53,379 nt of DNA, from contig JAFTGH010000005.1 of assembly GCA_017458005.1 (NCBI GenBank), positions 1 through 53,379 on the forward strand, read 5' to 3'. The stretch comes from Prevotella sp. Its GTDB lineage: Bacteria > Bacteroidota > Bacteroidia > Bacteroidales > Bacteroidaceae. The notes beneath the pieces were generated by a model that was not told the origin of the DNA, did no database searches, and saw only the letters and a program-made list of their open reading frames with translations. Position 1 is the first letter of the stretch. Every line of letters begins with the position of its first letter. Made by a program: the position numbers and the translations under genes. Shown in pieces: positions 1 to 8,701 of this stretch.

Positions 1-2
1 CC

Positions 3-329
3 CGCTACGAGGCCTTTGCGCCGGTGAACACGCTGATGGGGCAGATGGCCTCGTGCATGCTGAGTTATGTGGGCAAGGCCCGTCTGGGCATCGCCGAGCG
101 CTACGTCCGCGAGATGGTCGCCGAAGCAGACTCTGCCTACATGCTGGTGCTTGAGGTGAGCGCCGCCGCCGGACTGTTCACCATTAGTTTCAGCCACCGC
201 TTCGCCACCGATGCCTATCTCGATGCCTTCCTCAACGAACTCCGCGTCTTGGGCCTGACACCCGAGGTGGCTGACCGCCATCCGCTGCATCTGGCTCCCA
301 TCACCGACTATAGGAACAACAAATCATAG
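3..329 (+). CDS. C-terminal fragment, possibly condensation/acyltransferase-like
   Basis: An open frame enters from the left edge and ends at a TAG at 327-329. It shows about 108 residues of a C-terminus, so the true start lies outside the window. The tail has an ISFSHRF motif followed by a YLDAFLNELR helix, which resembles the last segment of condensation-domain or alcohol-acetyltransferase-like proteins of the CoA-dependent acyltransferase fold. That match is from pattern memory only and the family is uncertain. Base composition is clearly GC-rich, as in the next gene. The gene ends 6 bases before the exported deiminase and could share its transcript. Confidence 0.5.
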   Translation, partial: RYEAFAPVNTLMGQMASCMLSYVGKARLGIAERYVREMVAEADSAYMLVLEVSAAAGLFTISFSHRFATDAYLDAFLNELRVLGLTPEVADRHPLHLAPITDYRNNKS

Positions 330-335
330 CATACA

Positions 336-1736
336 ATGAAAAGAATGAAACTATGGATGCTCGCCGCCATCCTCGTAATCAGCGGCGCAAGTGTATGCCG
401 GGCGCAGCAGGGAGCCGAGACGGCGATGGCCTGTCCGCAGGCGGAATGGTCGCGGGCAGGCGACATCCTGATGCACACACCCGGACTGGAACTGTTCAAC
501 GGCGTCATCCATCCCTCGGCGGGGCTCTTCGAAGACTACTTCGACGTGGACAAGGCCGCCGAGGAGCATCGCGGCTACATCGAGATGCTGCGGAAGAACG
601 GCATCCGCGTACACACCGTGGCCGACATCCTGGCCGAGGTGGGCATCGACAGCCTGCGCAGGCTCGCTGCCGACGTGCTGACGTATGACATCAGCAGCAT
701 CCCCGACGAGAGCGCCGACGAGACGGAGGCCTACCGACAGGACGTGCTCGCGAAGATGAGCCGCAACGACCTCATACGCTGCATCCTGCTGCAGCCCACG
801 GTGAAACTATCGCGCACCGACACGAACACGGGCTACGAGGCGCAGTACCTCCAGAACCCGCTGATGAACCTCTACTTCACCCGCGACCAGAGCATCACCA
901 CGCCGCGCGGCCACGTCATCTGCCGCATGAACTCCAGCCAGCGCGCCGCGGAGACCAACATCATCTCGCTCTGCTACGAGCACCTCGGCCTGAAGCCCAT
1001 CCTCCGCATCGAGGGCGACGGACGGCTGGAGGGCGGCGACTACATTCCGGCGGGCACCGTCTCGCTCATCGGCTGCGGCATGCGCACCAACGACGAGGGC
1101 ATCCGCCAGTTGATGGAGGCCGACGCCTTCGGTCACGACACCGTCGTCGTGGTGCGCGACCACAAACTGTGGCAGATGCAGATGCACCTCGACACCCACT
1201 TCAACATCATCGACCGCGACCTCTGCACCATGGTGCGCAGCCGCTACGAGGCGCTGCCCGGACAGCCCGAATACAACACCTGCGACATCTGGACCCGCAA
1301 GCCCGGCACGCCCGGCTATTCCCTCTGGCGGCAGGACGTGCCCTTCGTGGAGTACATCAAGAGCCGCGGCTTCGAGATCATCCCTATCGACTACGACGAC
1401 GAGATGCACTACGCCAACAACTTCCTGACCATCGCCCCGCGCCACATCATGGCCGTCGGCGGTCAGAGCGAGGCCCTGCAGCAGCGCTTCCGCGAGGCTG
1501 GTGTCACTGTGGAGTGGATTCCCCTGGAGAGCCTGATTGACGGCTACGGCGCCGCTCACTGCATGACACAGGTCTTGCAGCGCGAGGCCTTCGACGGCCA
1601 GACGACCGGTCTCGGTGCTGTCCGCCATGAAGCCACAGGACAGTCGCCCATCCGCCGCTACCGACTTGATGGCGCTCCCGCCACTGACGGCACTCGCGGC
1701 CTCGTCATAGAGGATGGACGCAAGAGTGTGAGATAA
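336..1736 (+). CDS. Exported arginine deiminase-like protein
   Basis: Member of the arginine deiminase/amidinotransferase fold, which hydrolyses the guanidinium of arginine to citrulline and ammonia. The 466-residue protein carries the expected active-site set: D184 in FTRD, E232 in LEGGD, H284 and D286 in HLDTH, and the nucleophile candidate C409 in GAAHC. Unlike typical cytosolic ArcA it starts with a signal peptide (basic MKRMK, hydrophobic stretch to about residue 20, likely cleavage after CRA at 23), so it should act in the periplasm or beyond. No arcB, arcC or arginine antiporter gene is adjacent, so it is probably not an energy-yielding arginine pathway enzyme. Free arginine, agmatine and peptide-terminal arginine are all possible substrates. 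The gene is GC-rich and sits 9 bases before the VanX-like gene. Confidence 0.8.
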   Translation: MKRMKLWMLAAILVISGASVCRAQQGAETAMACPQAEWSRAGDILMHTPGLELFNGVIHPSAGLFEDYFDVDKAAEEHRGYIEMLRKNGIRVHTVADILAEVGIDSLRRLAADVLTYDISSIPDESADETEAYRQDVLAKMSRNDLIRCILLQPTVKLSRTDTNTGYEAQYLQNPLMNLYFTRDQSITTPRGHVICRMNSSQRAAETNIISLCYEHLGLKPILRIEGDGRLEGGDYIPAGTVSLIGCGMRTNDEGIRQLMEADAFGHDTVVVVRDHKLWQMQMHLDTHFNIIDRDLCTMVRSRYEALPGQPEYNTCDIWTRKPGTPGYSLWRQDVPFVEYIKSRGFEIIPIDYDDEMHYANNFLTIAPRHIMAVGGQSEALQQRFREAGVTVEWIPLESLIDGYGAAHCMTQVLQREAFDGQTTGLGAVRHEATGQSPIRRYRLDGAPATDGTRGLVIEDGRKSVR

Positions 1737-1745
1737 CATATAATA

Positions 1746-2546
1746 ATGGAGAATATGAGAAAAGTACAATTATGGATGCTTGCCGCCATCCTCGTCATCA
1801 TTTGCGGCGCATGTGTGATTACTTGTTGCAACAGCGACGAGGACTCTGTGGTCAACCTGACCGACGACAGCAGCCAGTTTGTAACCCTAACCGATGCTGT
1901 ACCCGATGCCATTCTGGAGATTCGCTATTACGGCACGTACAACTTCGTGGGAACCCGCATCGACGGATATGAGGAGCCGACGGCATTGCTGACCAAGCAG
2001 GCCGCTGCCGCCTTGAAAGAAGTGAGCGACGATGTGATGGCACAGGGCTATCGCCTGAAGATCTACGATGCCTACCGCCCGCAGCAGGGCGTGGATCATT
2101 TCGTACGCTGGGCACAGGACTTGACCGACACAAAGATGAAATCTTATTTCTATCCCGACCTCGACAAAAGCGTGCTCTTTGAGCAGGAGTACATCTACGA
2201 GCGCAGCGGTCACACACGCGGTTCCACCGTTGACCTGACGCTCTTTGACATGGCAACGGAGAAGGAACTCGACATGGGTGGCACCTTCGACTGGTTCGGT
2301 CCTGAAAGTCACCCTGATTTCTGCGGCAATCCCGAGACGGGCGAATACACGGGCGACAATTCCAAATCGCCCTCTGATCCTAAGCGTAGCATCACTGCCG
2401 AGCAGTTCGAGCACCGCATGATCCTCCGCCGTGCCATGCTCGCCCACGGCTTCAAGCCCCTCGACACTGAGTGGTGGCATTTCACACTGAAGGACGAACC
2501 ATTCCCCGATACCTATTTCACCTTCCCTGTCAAACAACTAAAGTAA
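1746..2546 (+). CDS. D-alanyl-D-alanine dipeptidase, VanX/DdpX family lipoprotein
   Basis: Zinc dipeptidase of peptidase family M15D. All expected residues are visible: R111 in DAYRP, the SGHTRGSTVD motif giving H156 and D163, and E242 with H245 in EWWH. The N-terminus is a lipoprotein signal with a Cys-Cys at 27-28, so it is probably membrane-anchored and trims D-Ala-D-Ala from the wall or from imported peptide. Starts at 1746 and 1755 are both possible; the second aligns better with the leader of the preceding gene. No vanHA or other resistance genes are adjacent, so a wall-recycling or nutritional role is more likely than glycopeptide resistance. Confidence 0.85.
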   Translation: MENMRKVQLWMLAAILVIICGACVITCCNSDEDSVVNLTDDSSQFVTLTDAVPDAILEIRYYGTYNFVGTRIDGYEEPTALLTKQAAAALKEVSDDVMAQGYRLKIYDAYRPQQGVDHFVRWAQDLTDTKMKSYFYPDLDKSVLFEQEYIYERSGHTRGSTVDLTLFDMATEKELDMGGTFDWFGPESHPDFCGNPETGEYTGDNSKSPSDPKRSITAEQFEHRMILRRAMLAHGFKPLDTEWWHFTLKDEPFPDTYFTFPVKQLK

Positions 2547-2572
2547 GAAATACACAAAAAGAACTGCAATAA

Positions 2573-2604
2573 TTTGGAAGTATCAAAAATAGTTCGTATC
2601 TTCG
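2573..2604 (+). promoter_or_regulatory. Bacteroidota-type promoter for rubrerythrin
   Basis: TTTG at 2573-2576, 20 bases, then TATCTTCG at 2597-2604, a near match to the TAnnTTTG element, 36 bases before the rubrerythrin start. Confidence 0.7.
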
Positions 2605-2639
2605 CAAACAAATAGGTGTAACACTAAACAAATACGAAG

Positions 2640-3182
2640 ATGAAAGAACTAAAAGGAACAAAGACAGAGAAGAACCTGCAAGAGGCTTTTGCAGGAGAGT
2701 CCATGGCTCGTAACAAGTATTCATACTGGGCTTCGAAGGCTAAGAAGGACGGCTATGTGCAGATCGCCGCTATCTTTGAGGAGACTGCCGCTAACGAGAA
2801 AGAGCACGCCAAGATGTGGTTCAAACTGTTAGAGGGTGGCGCCATCAAGGACACCGCCTCTAACCTAGAGGCTGCCGCTGGTGGTGAGAACTTCGAGTGG
2901 ACCGACATGTATGCCCGTATGGCTAAGGAGGCCCGTGAGGAGGGCTTTGACGAGATCGCCGAGAAATTCGAGGGTGTCGCAGCCATCGAGAAGGCACATG
3001 AGGAGCGTTACCGCAAATTGCTGGACAATGTGAAGAAGGAGCGCGTGTTCTCGAAGGACGGTGATGTCATCTGGCAGTGCAGCAACTGCGGTCATATCGT
3101 TGTCGGCAAGAAGGCTCCAGACGAGTGTCCTGTCTGCAACCACCCGCAGGCTTACTTCCAAGTGAAAGCAGAGAACTATTAA
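2640..3182 (+). CDS. rbr: Rubrerythrin
   Basis: Cytoplasmic non-haem iron peroxidase that reduces hydrogen peroxide in anaerobes. The N-terminal ferritin-like four-helix domain (about residues 1-140) has the diiron ligands E20 and the ExxH pair E53/H56, plus a second set in the EKAHEE helix. The C-terminal rubredoxin domain shows CSNCG and CPVC, the four cysteines for the FeS4 site. The length of 180 is normal. It is a single-gene unit with its own promoter, followed by a long T-rich inverted repeat. Confidence 0.96.
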   Translation: MKELKGTKTEKNLQEAFAGESMARNKYSYWASKAKKDGYVQIAAIFEETAANEKEHAKMWFKLLEGGAIKDTASNLEAAAGGENFEWTDMYARMAKEAREEGFDEIAEKFEGVAAIEKAHEERYRKLLDNVKKERVFSKDGDVIWQCSNCGHIVVGKKAPDECPVCNHPQAYFQVKAENY

Positions 3183-3259
3183 AAGGTAAAAAAGTAAAAA
3201 GGTAAAAGACCGATGCGCTCGATTTTTTACCTTTTTACTTTTTTATCTTTTTACCTTTT
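3181..3259. repeat. Octamer array forming an inverted-repeat terminator between rbr and the DPP IV gene
   Basis: The left arm (3181-3207) is built from imperfect 8-base units of the form GGTAAAAA. The right arm (3223-3259) is its reverse complement with one extra unit. A transcript from either side can fold into a long A/U helix ending in U, consistent with a bidirectional terminator. The last codons (EKVKR) and stop of the DPP IV-like gene lie inside the right arm. Confidence 0.7.
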
Positions 3260-5447
3260 CAACAAAGAAATTCACGCACTGTCGGAACAGGTGGTTACGG
3301 GTGTTGCCACCATAGATGCTGTGGTTGCGATTGGTATATACCAACTGGCTGAAGTCCTTGTCAGCCTGCACCAATGCCTCGGTATATTCCGCAGCGTTAC
3401 GGAGATGCACGTTATCGTCAGCACTGCCGTGACAGAGCAGGAGAGCACCCTGCAACTGCCCTACCCGACTTATCGGATTCTGGTCGTAGCCGCTGGGATT
3501 CTCCTTCGGGGTACGCATAAACCGCTCCGTATAGATAGTGTCGTAGAAACGCCATGAGGTGACTGGGGCGATGGCGATGCCCGCACGGAAGACGGGACGA
3601 CCCTCTGACATCGACATCAAGGTATTGAAACCGCCATAACTCCATCCCCAGATAGCGATACGGTCTTTGTCGACATACGACTGCTGCCCAAGCCATAATG
3701 CCGCCTCCACCTGGTCACGAGACTCCAACTCACCCAGACGCAGATAGGTGCATTTCTCAAAGTCGGCACCACGACCGCCCGTTCCTCGTCCGTCGACACA
3801 GACACAGACAAAGCCCTGCTGGCAGAGATACTGCTCAAGGATGGCACCCTGTCCGTTCATACCGATGTTCCATGCGTCCCTCACCTGCTGGCTGCCAGGA
3901 CCACTATACTGGTACATGATGACGGGATAACGCTTCGAGGGACTGAAATCAGCGGGTTTCACTATCCAGCCGTTCAGTCGCACTCCCTCAGAAGTGGTGA
4001 GCGTGAAGAGTTCTCTCGTGCCTAACTGCTGCTGCGCCAACTTCTCCTGCAATGCCTTGTTATCCACAAGAGTCTCCAATGCCTTGCCACTGCCATTGCA
4101 AAGGGTGATGACAGGAGGTGTCTGGAGGTTGCTCCACGAATGGATAAAATACTTATAATTGCTGCTGAAAAGAGCGGTGTTCCACCCTGCCCTGTCGGTC
4201 AGACAGGTACGTTTGCCATTGGCATGGGCGACATAGACACGCTGGTCGGTGGCACCCTGCTCGTGGGAAGCGTAATAGACATCGCCCGTCTGGTCGTCGA
4301 CACCATAGACCTCGCTGACCTCATAGTCGCCCTGCTCCACCTGACGAAGCAACTGACCGTTCATATTATATAGGTAGAGGTGCATCCACCCGTTACGCTC
4401 GCTGGGCAGAAGCATATACTTATCCGTCACGATAAAATGGTCGACACACTCTTCCTTGACATACTTAGCCGTCTTGTCCTCGATGAGCAACTGACTCACC
4501 GTAGAGAGAGGATTGACCATATAGACACGAAGGCAGTCCTGATGGCGGTTCATGGTGAGCACCAACACCTTCGTGGCGTCACCCGTCGCCTTGATGCGGG
4601 GGATATAGCCGTCAGCGTCAAGGGGCACCTGCAACTGCCTGGTCTGTCGACTGGCGATATCGAAACTCCACACACTGCATTGCGCATTGTCCGCACCTGC
4701 CACGGGATACTTATAGGTGTAAGCGCCAGGGTACTCCCTGTTGCCCTCACACTCGGGTACAAGTCCCTTATATAGCGGCATGGAATACTCCCTGACAGCC
4801 TTCTCGTCGTAGCGCACCCATAGCAGTTGCTTGCTGTCGGCTGAGAATACTACCGCACGGTCGTTGCTGAACTCCTCCTCATTGACCCAGTCGGGAATAC
4901 CATTGATCACCTCGTTCTTCCTGCCATCCTTTGTCACCTGGCTCTCCGCATTGTCGTAAAGCAGTTTGATGAGGAAGATGTTATTGTCACGCACGAAGGA
5001 TATCAACGTACCATCGGGCGAGAACAAGGGAGTCTGCTGCGCGCCGTTCTTAGAGAGGGGCACCAGTTTCTTGCTGGCAATGGTATAGATGTAGTAGTTT
5101 GCCGTAAAGGAGTGGCGGTAGATGGATGATGTCTCCGTCTGTATCAGCATCCGCCTGCCGTCAGGACTCATGATATAGTCGTCTATCGACTCCAGTTTCG
5201 CTCCCGTCGCCGTCTTCACGTCAAACAGCGTCTCTGTCTCCTTGCCCGTCTTGAAGGAGTAGCGGACAATGCGCTGATAGTCACTGCTCATCTGGGTATA
5301 ACTCTCTCCATCGGCAGAGGGCTTAACGGCTCGCATACCATCGGCACGATAAACGCCACGTGTGATATCCCTCAAGTCCAGTTGCTGCGCTGCCATCATC
5401 GTCAAGGGCAGCAACATCAGTATTACTGATCCTATGATTCTTCTCAT
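3243..5447 (-). CDS. Dipeptidyl peptidase IV-type serine peptidase (S9B)
   Basis: Removes N-terminal dipeptides, usually Xaa-Pro, from peptides in the periplasm. From the chosen start the protein has 734 residues: a signal peptide (MRRIIGSVILMLLPLTMMA), a beta-propeller with the substrate amine-binding DWVNEEE motif near 186-192, and a C-terminal alpha/beta hydrolase domain. The catalytic triad is S603 in GWSYGG, D677 in HGSADDN and H709 in NRNHSIY. The frame stays open 29 codons upstream, but that extension runs through the promoter; ATG 5447 gives a proper signal peptide. The last codons overlap the octamer array shared with rbr. Confidence 0.95.
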   Translation of the reverse strand: MRRIIGSVILMLLPLTMMAAQQLDLRDITRGVYRADGMRAVKPSADGESYTQMSSDYQRIVRYSFKTGKETETLFDVKTATGAKLESIDDYIMSPDGRRMLIQTETSSIYRHSFTANYYIYTIASKKLVPLSKNGAQQTPLFSPDGTLISFVRDNNIFLIKLLYDNAESQVTKDGRKNEVINGIPDWVNEEEFSNDRAVVFSADSKQLLWVRYDEKAVREYSMPLYKGLVPECEGNREYPGAYTYKYPVAGADNAQCSVWSFDIASRQTRQLQVPLDADGYIPRIKATGDATKVLVLTMNRHQDCLRVYMVNPLSTVSQLLIEDKTAKYVKEECVDHFIVTDKYMLLPSERNGWMHLYLYNMNGQLLRQVEQGDYEVSEVYGVDDQTGDVYYASHEQGATDQRVYVAHANGKRTCLTDRAGWNTALFSSNYKYFIHSWSNLQTPPVITLCNGSGKALETLVDNKALQEKLAQQQLGTRELFTLTTSEGVRLNGWIVKPADFSPSKRYPVIMYQYSGPGSQQVRDAWNIGMNGQGAILEQYLCQQGFVCVCVDGRGTGGRGADFEKCTYLRLGELESRDQVEAALWLGQQSYVDKDRIAIWGWSYGGFNTLMSMSEGRPVFRAGIAIAPVTSWRFYDTIYTERFMRTPKENPSGYDQNPISRVGQLQGALLLCHGSADDNVHLRNAAEYTEALVQADKDFSQLVYTNRNHSIYGGNTRNHLFRQCVNFFVEKVKR

Positions 5448-5474
5448 GATTCTTGTTTTGTCATTACTGATTGA

Positions 5475-5505
5475 CAAAGGTATAAAGAAAAATCGAAACC
5501 GCAAA
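5475..5505 (-). promoter_or_regulatory. Promoter for the DPP IV-type peptidase gene
   Basis: Minus strand: TTTG (5505-5502), 19 bases, TACCTTTG (5482-5475). It lies 28 bases before ATG 5447, which supports that start over the longer frame. Confidence 0.75.
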
Positions 5506-5584
5506 ATCGCAAAGGAATATATTAACAATTTCAAAAAGATTTGGCTATTTCAGAAATTTGTTATTGCTTTGCAGTCGATAAGAT

Positions 5585-6502
5585 ATGGAAGAGGTATATA
5601 ACAACTACGGCAAATGGATTCGGCAGCAGTTTCCCTACCGCGTCCAGAAGATATCGGTGGACGCTGGCTTCACTTGTCCCAACCGTGATGGACGAGTGGG
5701 CTCACAGGGGTGTGTCTTCTGCGATAACAACACGTTCAACCCCTCCTATTGTGACCATGGCAAACCCATCAAAGACCAGTTGGAGGAAGGGAAGCATTTC
5801 TTCCGCCGTAAGTACCCAGACATGAAGTACCTCGCCTATTTCCAAGCCTACTCCAATACCTATGATACCCTTGACACGCTCAAACGCCGATATGAGGAGG
5901 CGCTTGCTGTCGAGGACGTGGTGGGACTGGTCATCGGCACCCGCCCCGATTGTATGCCAGACGATGTGCTCGACTATCTGGAGGCACTCCGTCAGCAGAC
6001 CTTCCTCATTGTGGAGTATGGTATTGAGAGTACCAATGACGAGACACTGAGGCGCATCAACAGGGGGCATACCTTCGAGGAGGCTCGCCATGCCGTGGAG
6101 CGAACTGCGGAGCGAGGTATTCTGACTGGCGGGCACGTCATTATCGGACTCCCTGGTGAGGATGCCGAGGAGAGCATCCGTCAGGCAGACACCATCTCGT
6201 CGCTGCCTCTGCATCTGCTGAAAATCCACCAACTGCAGGTTATCCGAGGAACGGCGCTGGCAAGACAATACGAGGAAAAGCCCTTCCATCTCTTTACTCC
6301 CGATGAGTATATCGCCCTGATCGCCAACTACCTGCAACATCTAAGGAAGGATATTGTGGTAGAGCGTTTCGTCTCCCAGTCGCCTTCCGACAAGGTGGTT
6401 GCTCCCCATTGGGGACTAAAGAACCACGAGTTCACCAACCTGTTGGTCAACTATATGAGAGAGAAAGGAATGTGTCAGGGAGATGTGTCAATAGATCGCT
6501 GA
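5585..6502 (+). CDS. YhcC/TIGR01212-type radical SAM protein
   Basis: Radical SAM enzyme of the YhcC-like group; the reaction is not known to me. The [4Fe-4S] cluster cysteines are C31, C43 and C46 in the CPNRDG...GCVFC motif. The middle holds the TIM-barrel pattern typical of this group (FQAYSNTYD, GTRPDC, EYGIES, GGHVIIGLPGE). The 305-residue length is normal and no accessory domain is seen. The coding end overlaps the opposing GldB-like gene by 15 bases, so both stop codons are embedded in the other gene. Confidence 0.88.
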   Translation: MEEVYNNYGKWIRQQFPYRVQKISVDAGFTCPNRDGRVGSQGCVFCDNNTFNPSYCDHGKPIKDQLEEGKHFFRRKYPDMKYLAYFQAYSNTYDTLDTLKRRYEEALAVEDVVGLVIGTRPDCMPDDVLDYLEALRQQTFLIVEYGIESTNDETLRRINRGHTFEEARHAVERTAERGILTGGHVIIGLPGEDAEESIRQADTISSLPLHLLKIHQLQVIRGTALARQYEEKPFHLFTPDEYIALIANYLQHLRKDIVVERFVSQSPSDKVVAPHWGLKNHEFTNLLVNYMREKGMCQGDVSIDR

Positions 6503-7288
6503 ATAGTTGTTGTCGCTGAGCAACTGCTCCATATTCATACCCTTGTTGCGCTTCATAAAACTGTCGACCATTGACACCCTGCTGTTGTCAAAGATCTGAC
6601 GCTCCGTCACCTGGTTCACCACCCATTGTATCTTCCCCATGTGCATGTCACGCTCCTCTTGCGTCAAGTCCTCTTTCGCAGGCATGGGATAGAGACTGAG
6701 CAAGTAGAAGCCCAGACAATCCGGAGTAATCATCGAGCGTGTCATCATGCTTCGCTGACGTTCCGTATAATGCTCCACATAGAAAGGATAGTCGGCTCCT
6801 AAATACTTATCCAGTGAGATGCCCAGCATCCGATGACCCACAATGATGCTTTGGTCGAAAGAGCCTATCTGGGCATATACCTGTGGCAACTCCACTGAGG
6901 GAATCGCCTTCCTCAACTGTACGAAAGCATCCGTCAACTCCTTGTTCAGGTCGTCAATATCAGCATACTGCTCCTGCACGTCACTAATCAACCGCTGAAG
7001 GGTGGAGTCACGGAAGAAGTGCAGGAATTTGAGGTTGATGTCCGGCTCATTCACCTGTCCGAGTTGCAAGACATCCTCTATCAAAGTGCGTGTCTGCATC
7101 GGATACGATTTGTTCATCTGCAGAAGCGCCGAATAGTCGCCCGTCGTCAGATAGAGACTCTCGATTCTGTCGTAACGCTCGATAGACACCAATTGCTCGC
7201 TTGAAACCTCCTCATTAGACTTCAAACGCCACTCACAGCCTAAGCAGATGAGCATGATGACTACCAACAGAAAATATACCTTACGCAC
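6488..7288 (-). CDS. GldB-like lipoprotein
   Basis: A 266-residue lipoprotein with signal MRKVYFLLVVIML and lipobox cysteine C18 (ICLGC). The body matches the gliding-motility GldB-like family as I know it: a YDR...LY opening, the DKYLGADYPFY segment near 160, and a MVDSFM...NKGMNMEQLL tail. In Bacteroidales that do not glide, these proteins persist with an unclear envelope role, probably linked to the type IX secretion and gliding apparatus. It has its own promoter, points away from the DUF4861 gene, and converges on the radical SAM gene with a 15-base overlap. Confidence 0.65.
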   Translation of the reverse strand: MRKVYFLLVVIMLICLGCEWRLKSNEEVSSEQLVSIERYDRIESLYLTTGDYSALLQMNKSYPMQTRTLIEDVLQLGQVNEPDINLKFLHFFRDSTLQRLISDVQEQYADIDDLNKELTDAFVQLRKAIPSVELPQVYAQIGSFDQSIIVGHRMLGISLDKYLGADYPFYVEHYTERQRSMMTRSMITPDCLGFYLLSLYPMPAKEDLTQEERDMHMGKIQWVVNQVTERQIFDNSRVSMVDSFMKRNKGMNMEQLLSDNNYSAIY

Positions 7289-7333
7289 GATTTAGAAACG
7301 AACAAAAAGATTTATTATTGTTAAAAAACGATG

Positions 7334-7365
7334 CAAATGTACTAAAAAATATTTTAAATTCCAAA
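7334..7365 (-). promoter_or_regulatory. Promoter for the GldB-like gene
   Basis: Minus strand: TTTG (7365-7362), 20 bases, TACATTTG (7341-7334), 45 bases before the start codon. Confidence 0.7.
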
Positions 7366-7460
7366 TTTTAACCTAAAAAAGATAAAAAAAAGTGCAATAT
7401 AGTGGGTTTTTCGTTTATTTGTGTGAAATTTGCAAGAAAGAACAACACCTTTATATATAT

Positions 7461-8690
7461 ATGAGAAAACTAATCTTCTGTTTGTTGACCATGTGCAGCA
7501 TGGCGACATCCGCCCAACGCACCCTGACAGTCAGCGTGAGCAATACAACGAATATGGTACGCAACGACCAGCCCGTCGTTATCCAACTTGCCCCCTATGG
7601 TGATATCCGCTCTGCCGTTGTCACCCTCGACGGACAAGAGATACCCTACCAGTTAGACGACCTCAATCAAGATGAGACTTTCGAGGAACTCTGTTTCCTT
7701 GCCGACCTTGGCAAGAAGGAGAAGAAGCAATATACCGTCACCCTCTATGAGACGGGCGAGCCACGCAACTACCCCGCCCGTGTCTTTGCGGAGATGGTGA
7801 TGGCGAATACCAAGGACAAGAAACTGAAGAAGAACCAGCAGAACAACTATATCGAGGCGATCACGGCTCGTGGGGACGCTGCCTACACCTATAACCTGCA
7901 GCATCATCACGGAGTGGACTTCGAGAGCGAGTTGAACGGTATTCGAATCTATTTCGATGCCCGCCAGACCCTCGATCTCTATGGCAAGTTCAAGAAGCAA
8001 CTGGAACTGAAGGATACCCAGTTCTATACCGACCAGGACCAGAAGGCGCAAGGCTATGGCGACGACGTGCTATGGGTGGGACAGACTTTCGGACTGGGTG
8101 CTTTCCGTGGATGGGACGGCGCAAAGCCCACCCTCGTAGAACCTGTCCGAAGCCGTACTCAGCGCATCATCTCTTATGGTCCACTACGTACCATCGTCGA
8201 GTTAGTAGACCGTGGGTGGAAGGCTGACACCGATAAGGCACCTGTTAACATGACGATCCGCTATACGCAATATGCTGGTCATAGGGATACGGATGTCGAC
8301 GTGTTCTTCAACAAGGATGTCAGCGACTACCGTTTCTCCACAGGTATCATCAACGTGAAAGGTTCCGAGGAGTTCAGCGACAAGAAGGGACTGCGTGCCT
8401 GCTGGGGCTCGGACTTCCCCACCAACGACACCATCAACGGCAAGCGTGAGACGGTAGGACTTGCCGTCCTAGTGCCTCAGAAGAACATCGCCAGTGAGGA
8501 GCCTGCCAACAAAGACAACTACGCTTACGTCATCAAGGTTGACGGCAGCCACATGGCATATAAAGTGATCTATACCTCCGCCAACGAGACTTTCGGCTAC
8601 CATGCCGCCAAGGAGTGGTTTGACTTCCTCAAGGCATGGCGTAAGGAAGTTGAGAAACCTGTTGATGTCCAAATCAAGGACTGCCACTAA
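7461..8690 (+). CDS. DUF4861 family secreted protein
   Basis: About 409 residues from ATG 7461, which gives a clean signal peptide (MRKLIFCLLTMCSMATSAQ); an upstream in-frame start at 7392 would add an unlikely 23-residue leader. The body (paired beta strands, LAPYGDIRSA, DVLWVGQTFGLGAFRGWDG, DVDVFFNKD) fits the Bacteroidota DUF4861 family, whose members often accompany polysaccharide-degradation genes and look like carbohydrate-active folds. There is no SusC/SusD pair or glycosidase beside it here, so the substrate cannot be guessed. Ends 11 bases before endonuclease III. Confidence 0.7.
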   Translation: MRKLIFCLLTMCSMATSAQRTLTVSVSNTTNMVRNDQPVVIQLAPYGDIRSAVVTLDGQEIPYQLDDLNQDETFEELCFLADLGKKEKKQYTVTLYETGEPRNYPARVFAEMVMANTKDKKLKKNQQNNYIEAITARGDAAYTYNLQHHHGVDFESELNGIRIYFDARQTLDLYGKFKKQLELKDTQFYTDQDQKAQGYGDDVLWVGQTFGLGAFRGWDGAKPTLVEPVRSRTQRIISYGPLRTIVELVDRGWKADTDKAPVNMTIRYTQYAGHRDTDVDVFFNKDVSDYRFSTGIINVKGSEEFSDKKGLRACWGSDFPTNDTINGKRETVGLAVLVPQKNIASEEPANKDNYAYVIKVDGSHMAYKVIYTSANETFGYHAAKEWFDFLKAWRKEVEKPVDVQIKDCH

Positions 8691-8701
8691 ACATATTCTC
8701 C

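Noticed and set aside
807-1769. 320-codon ORF antisense to the arginine deiminase
   Set aside because: Mirror of a GC-rich gene; the sense strand has complete catalytic motifs and the antisense translation is low-complexity Val/Ala/His-rich.
1746-2546. Glycopeptide-resistance gene
   Set aside because: Family match to VanX only; no vanH, vanA or regulator nearby, and it is a lipoprotein rather than a cytosolic enzyme.
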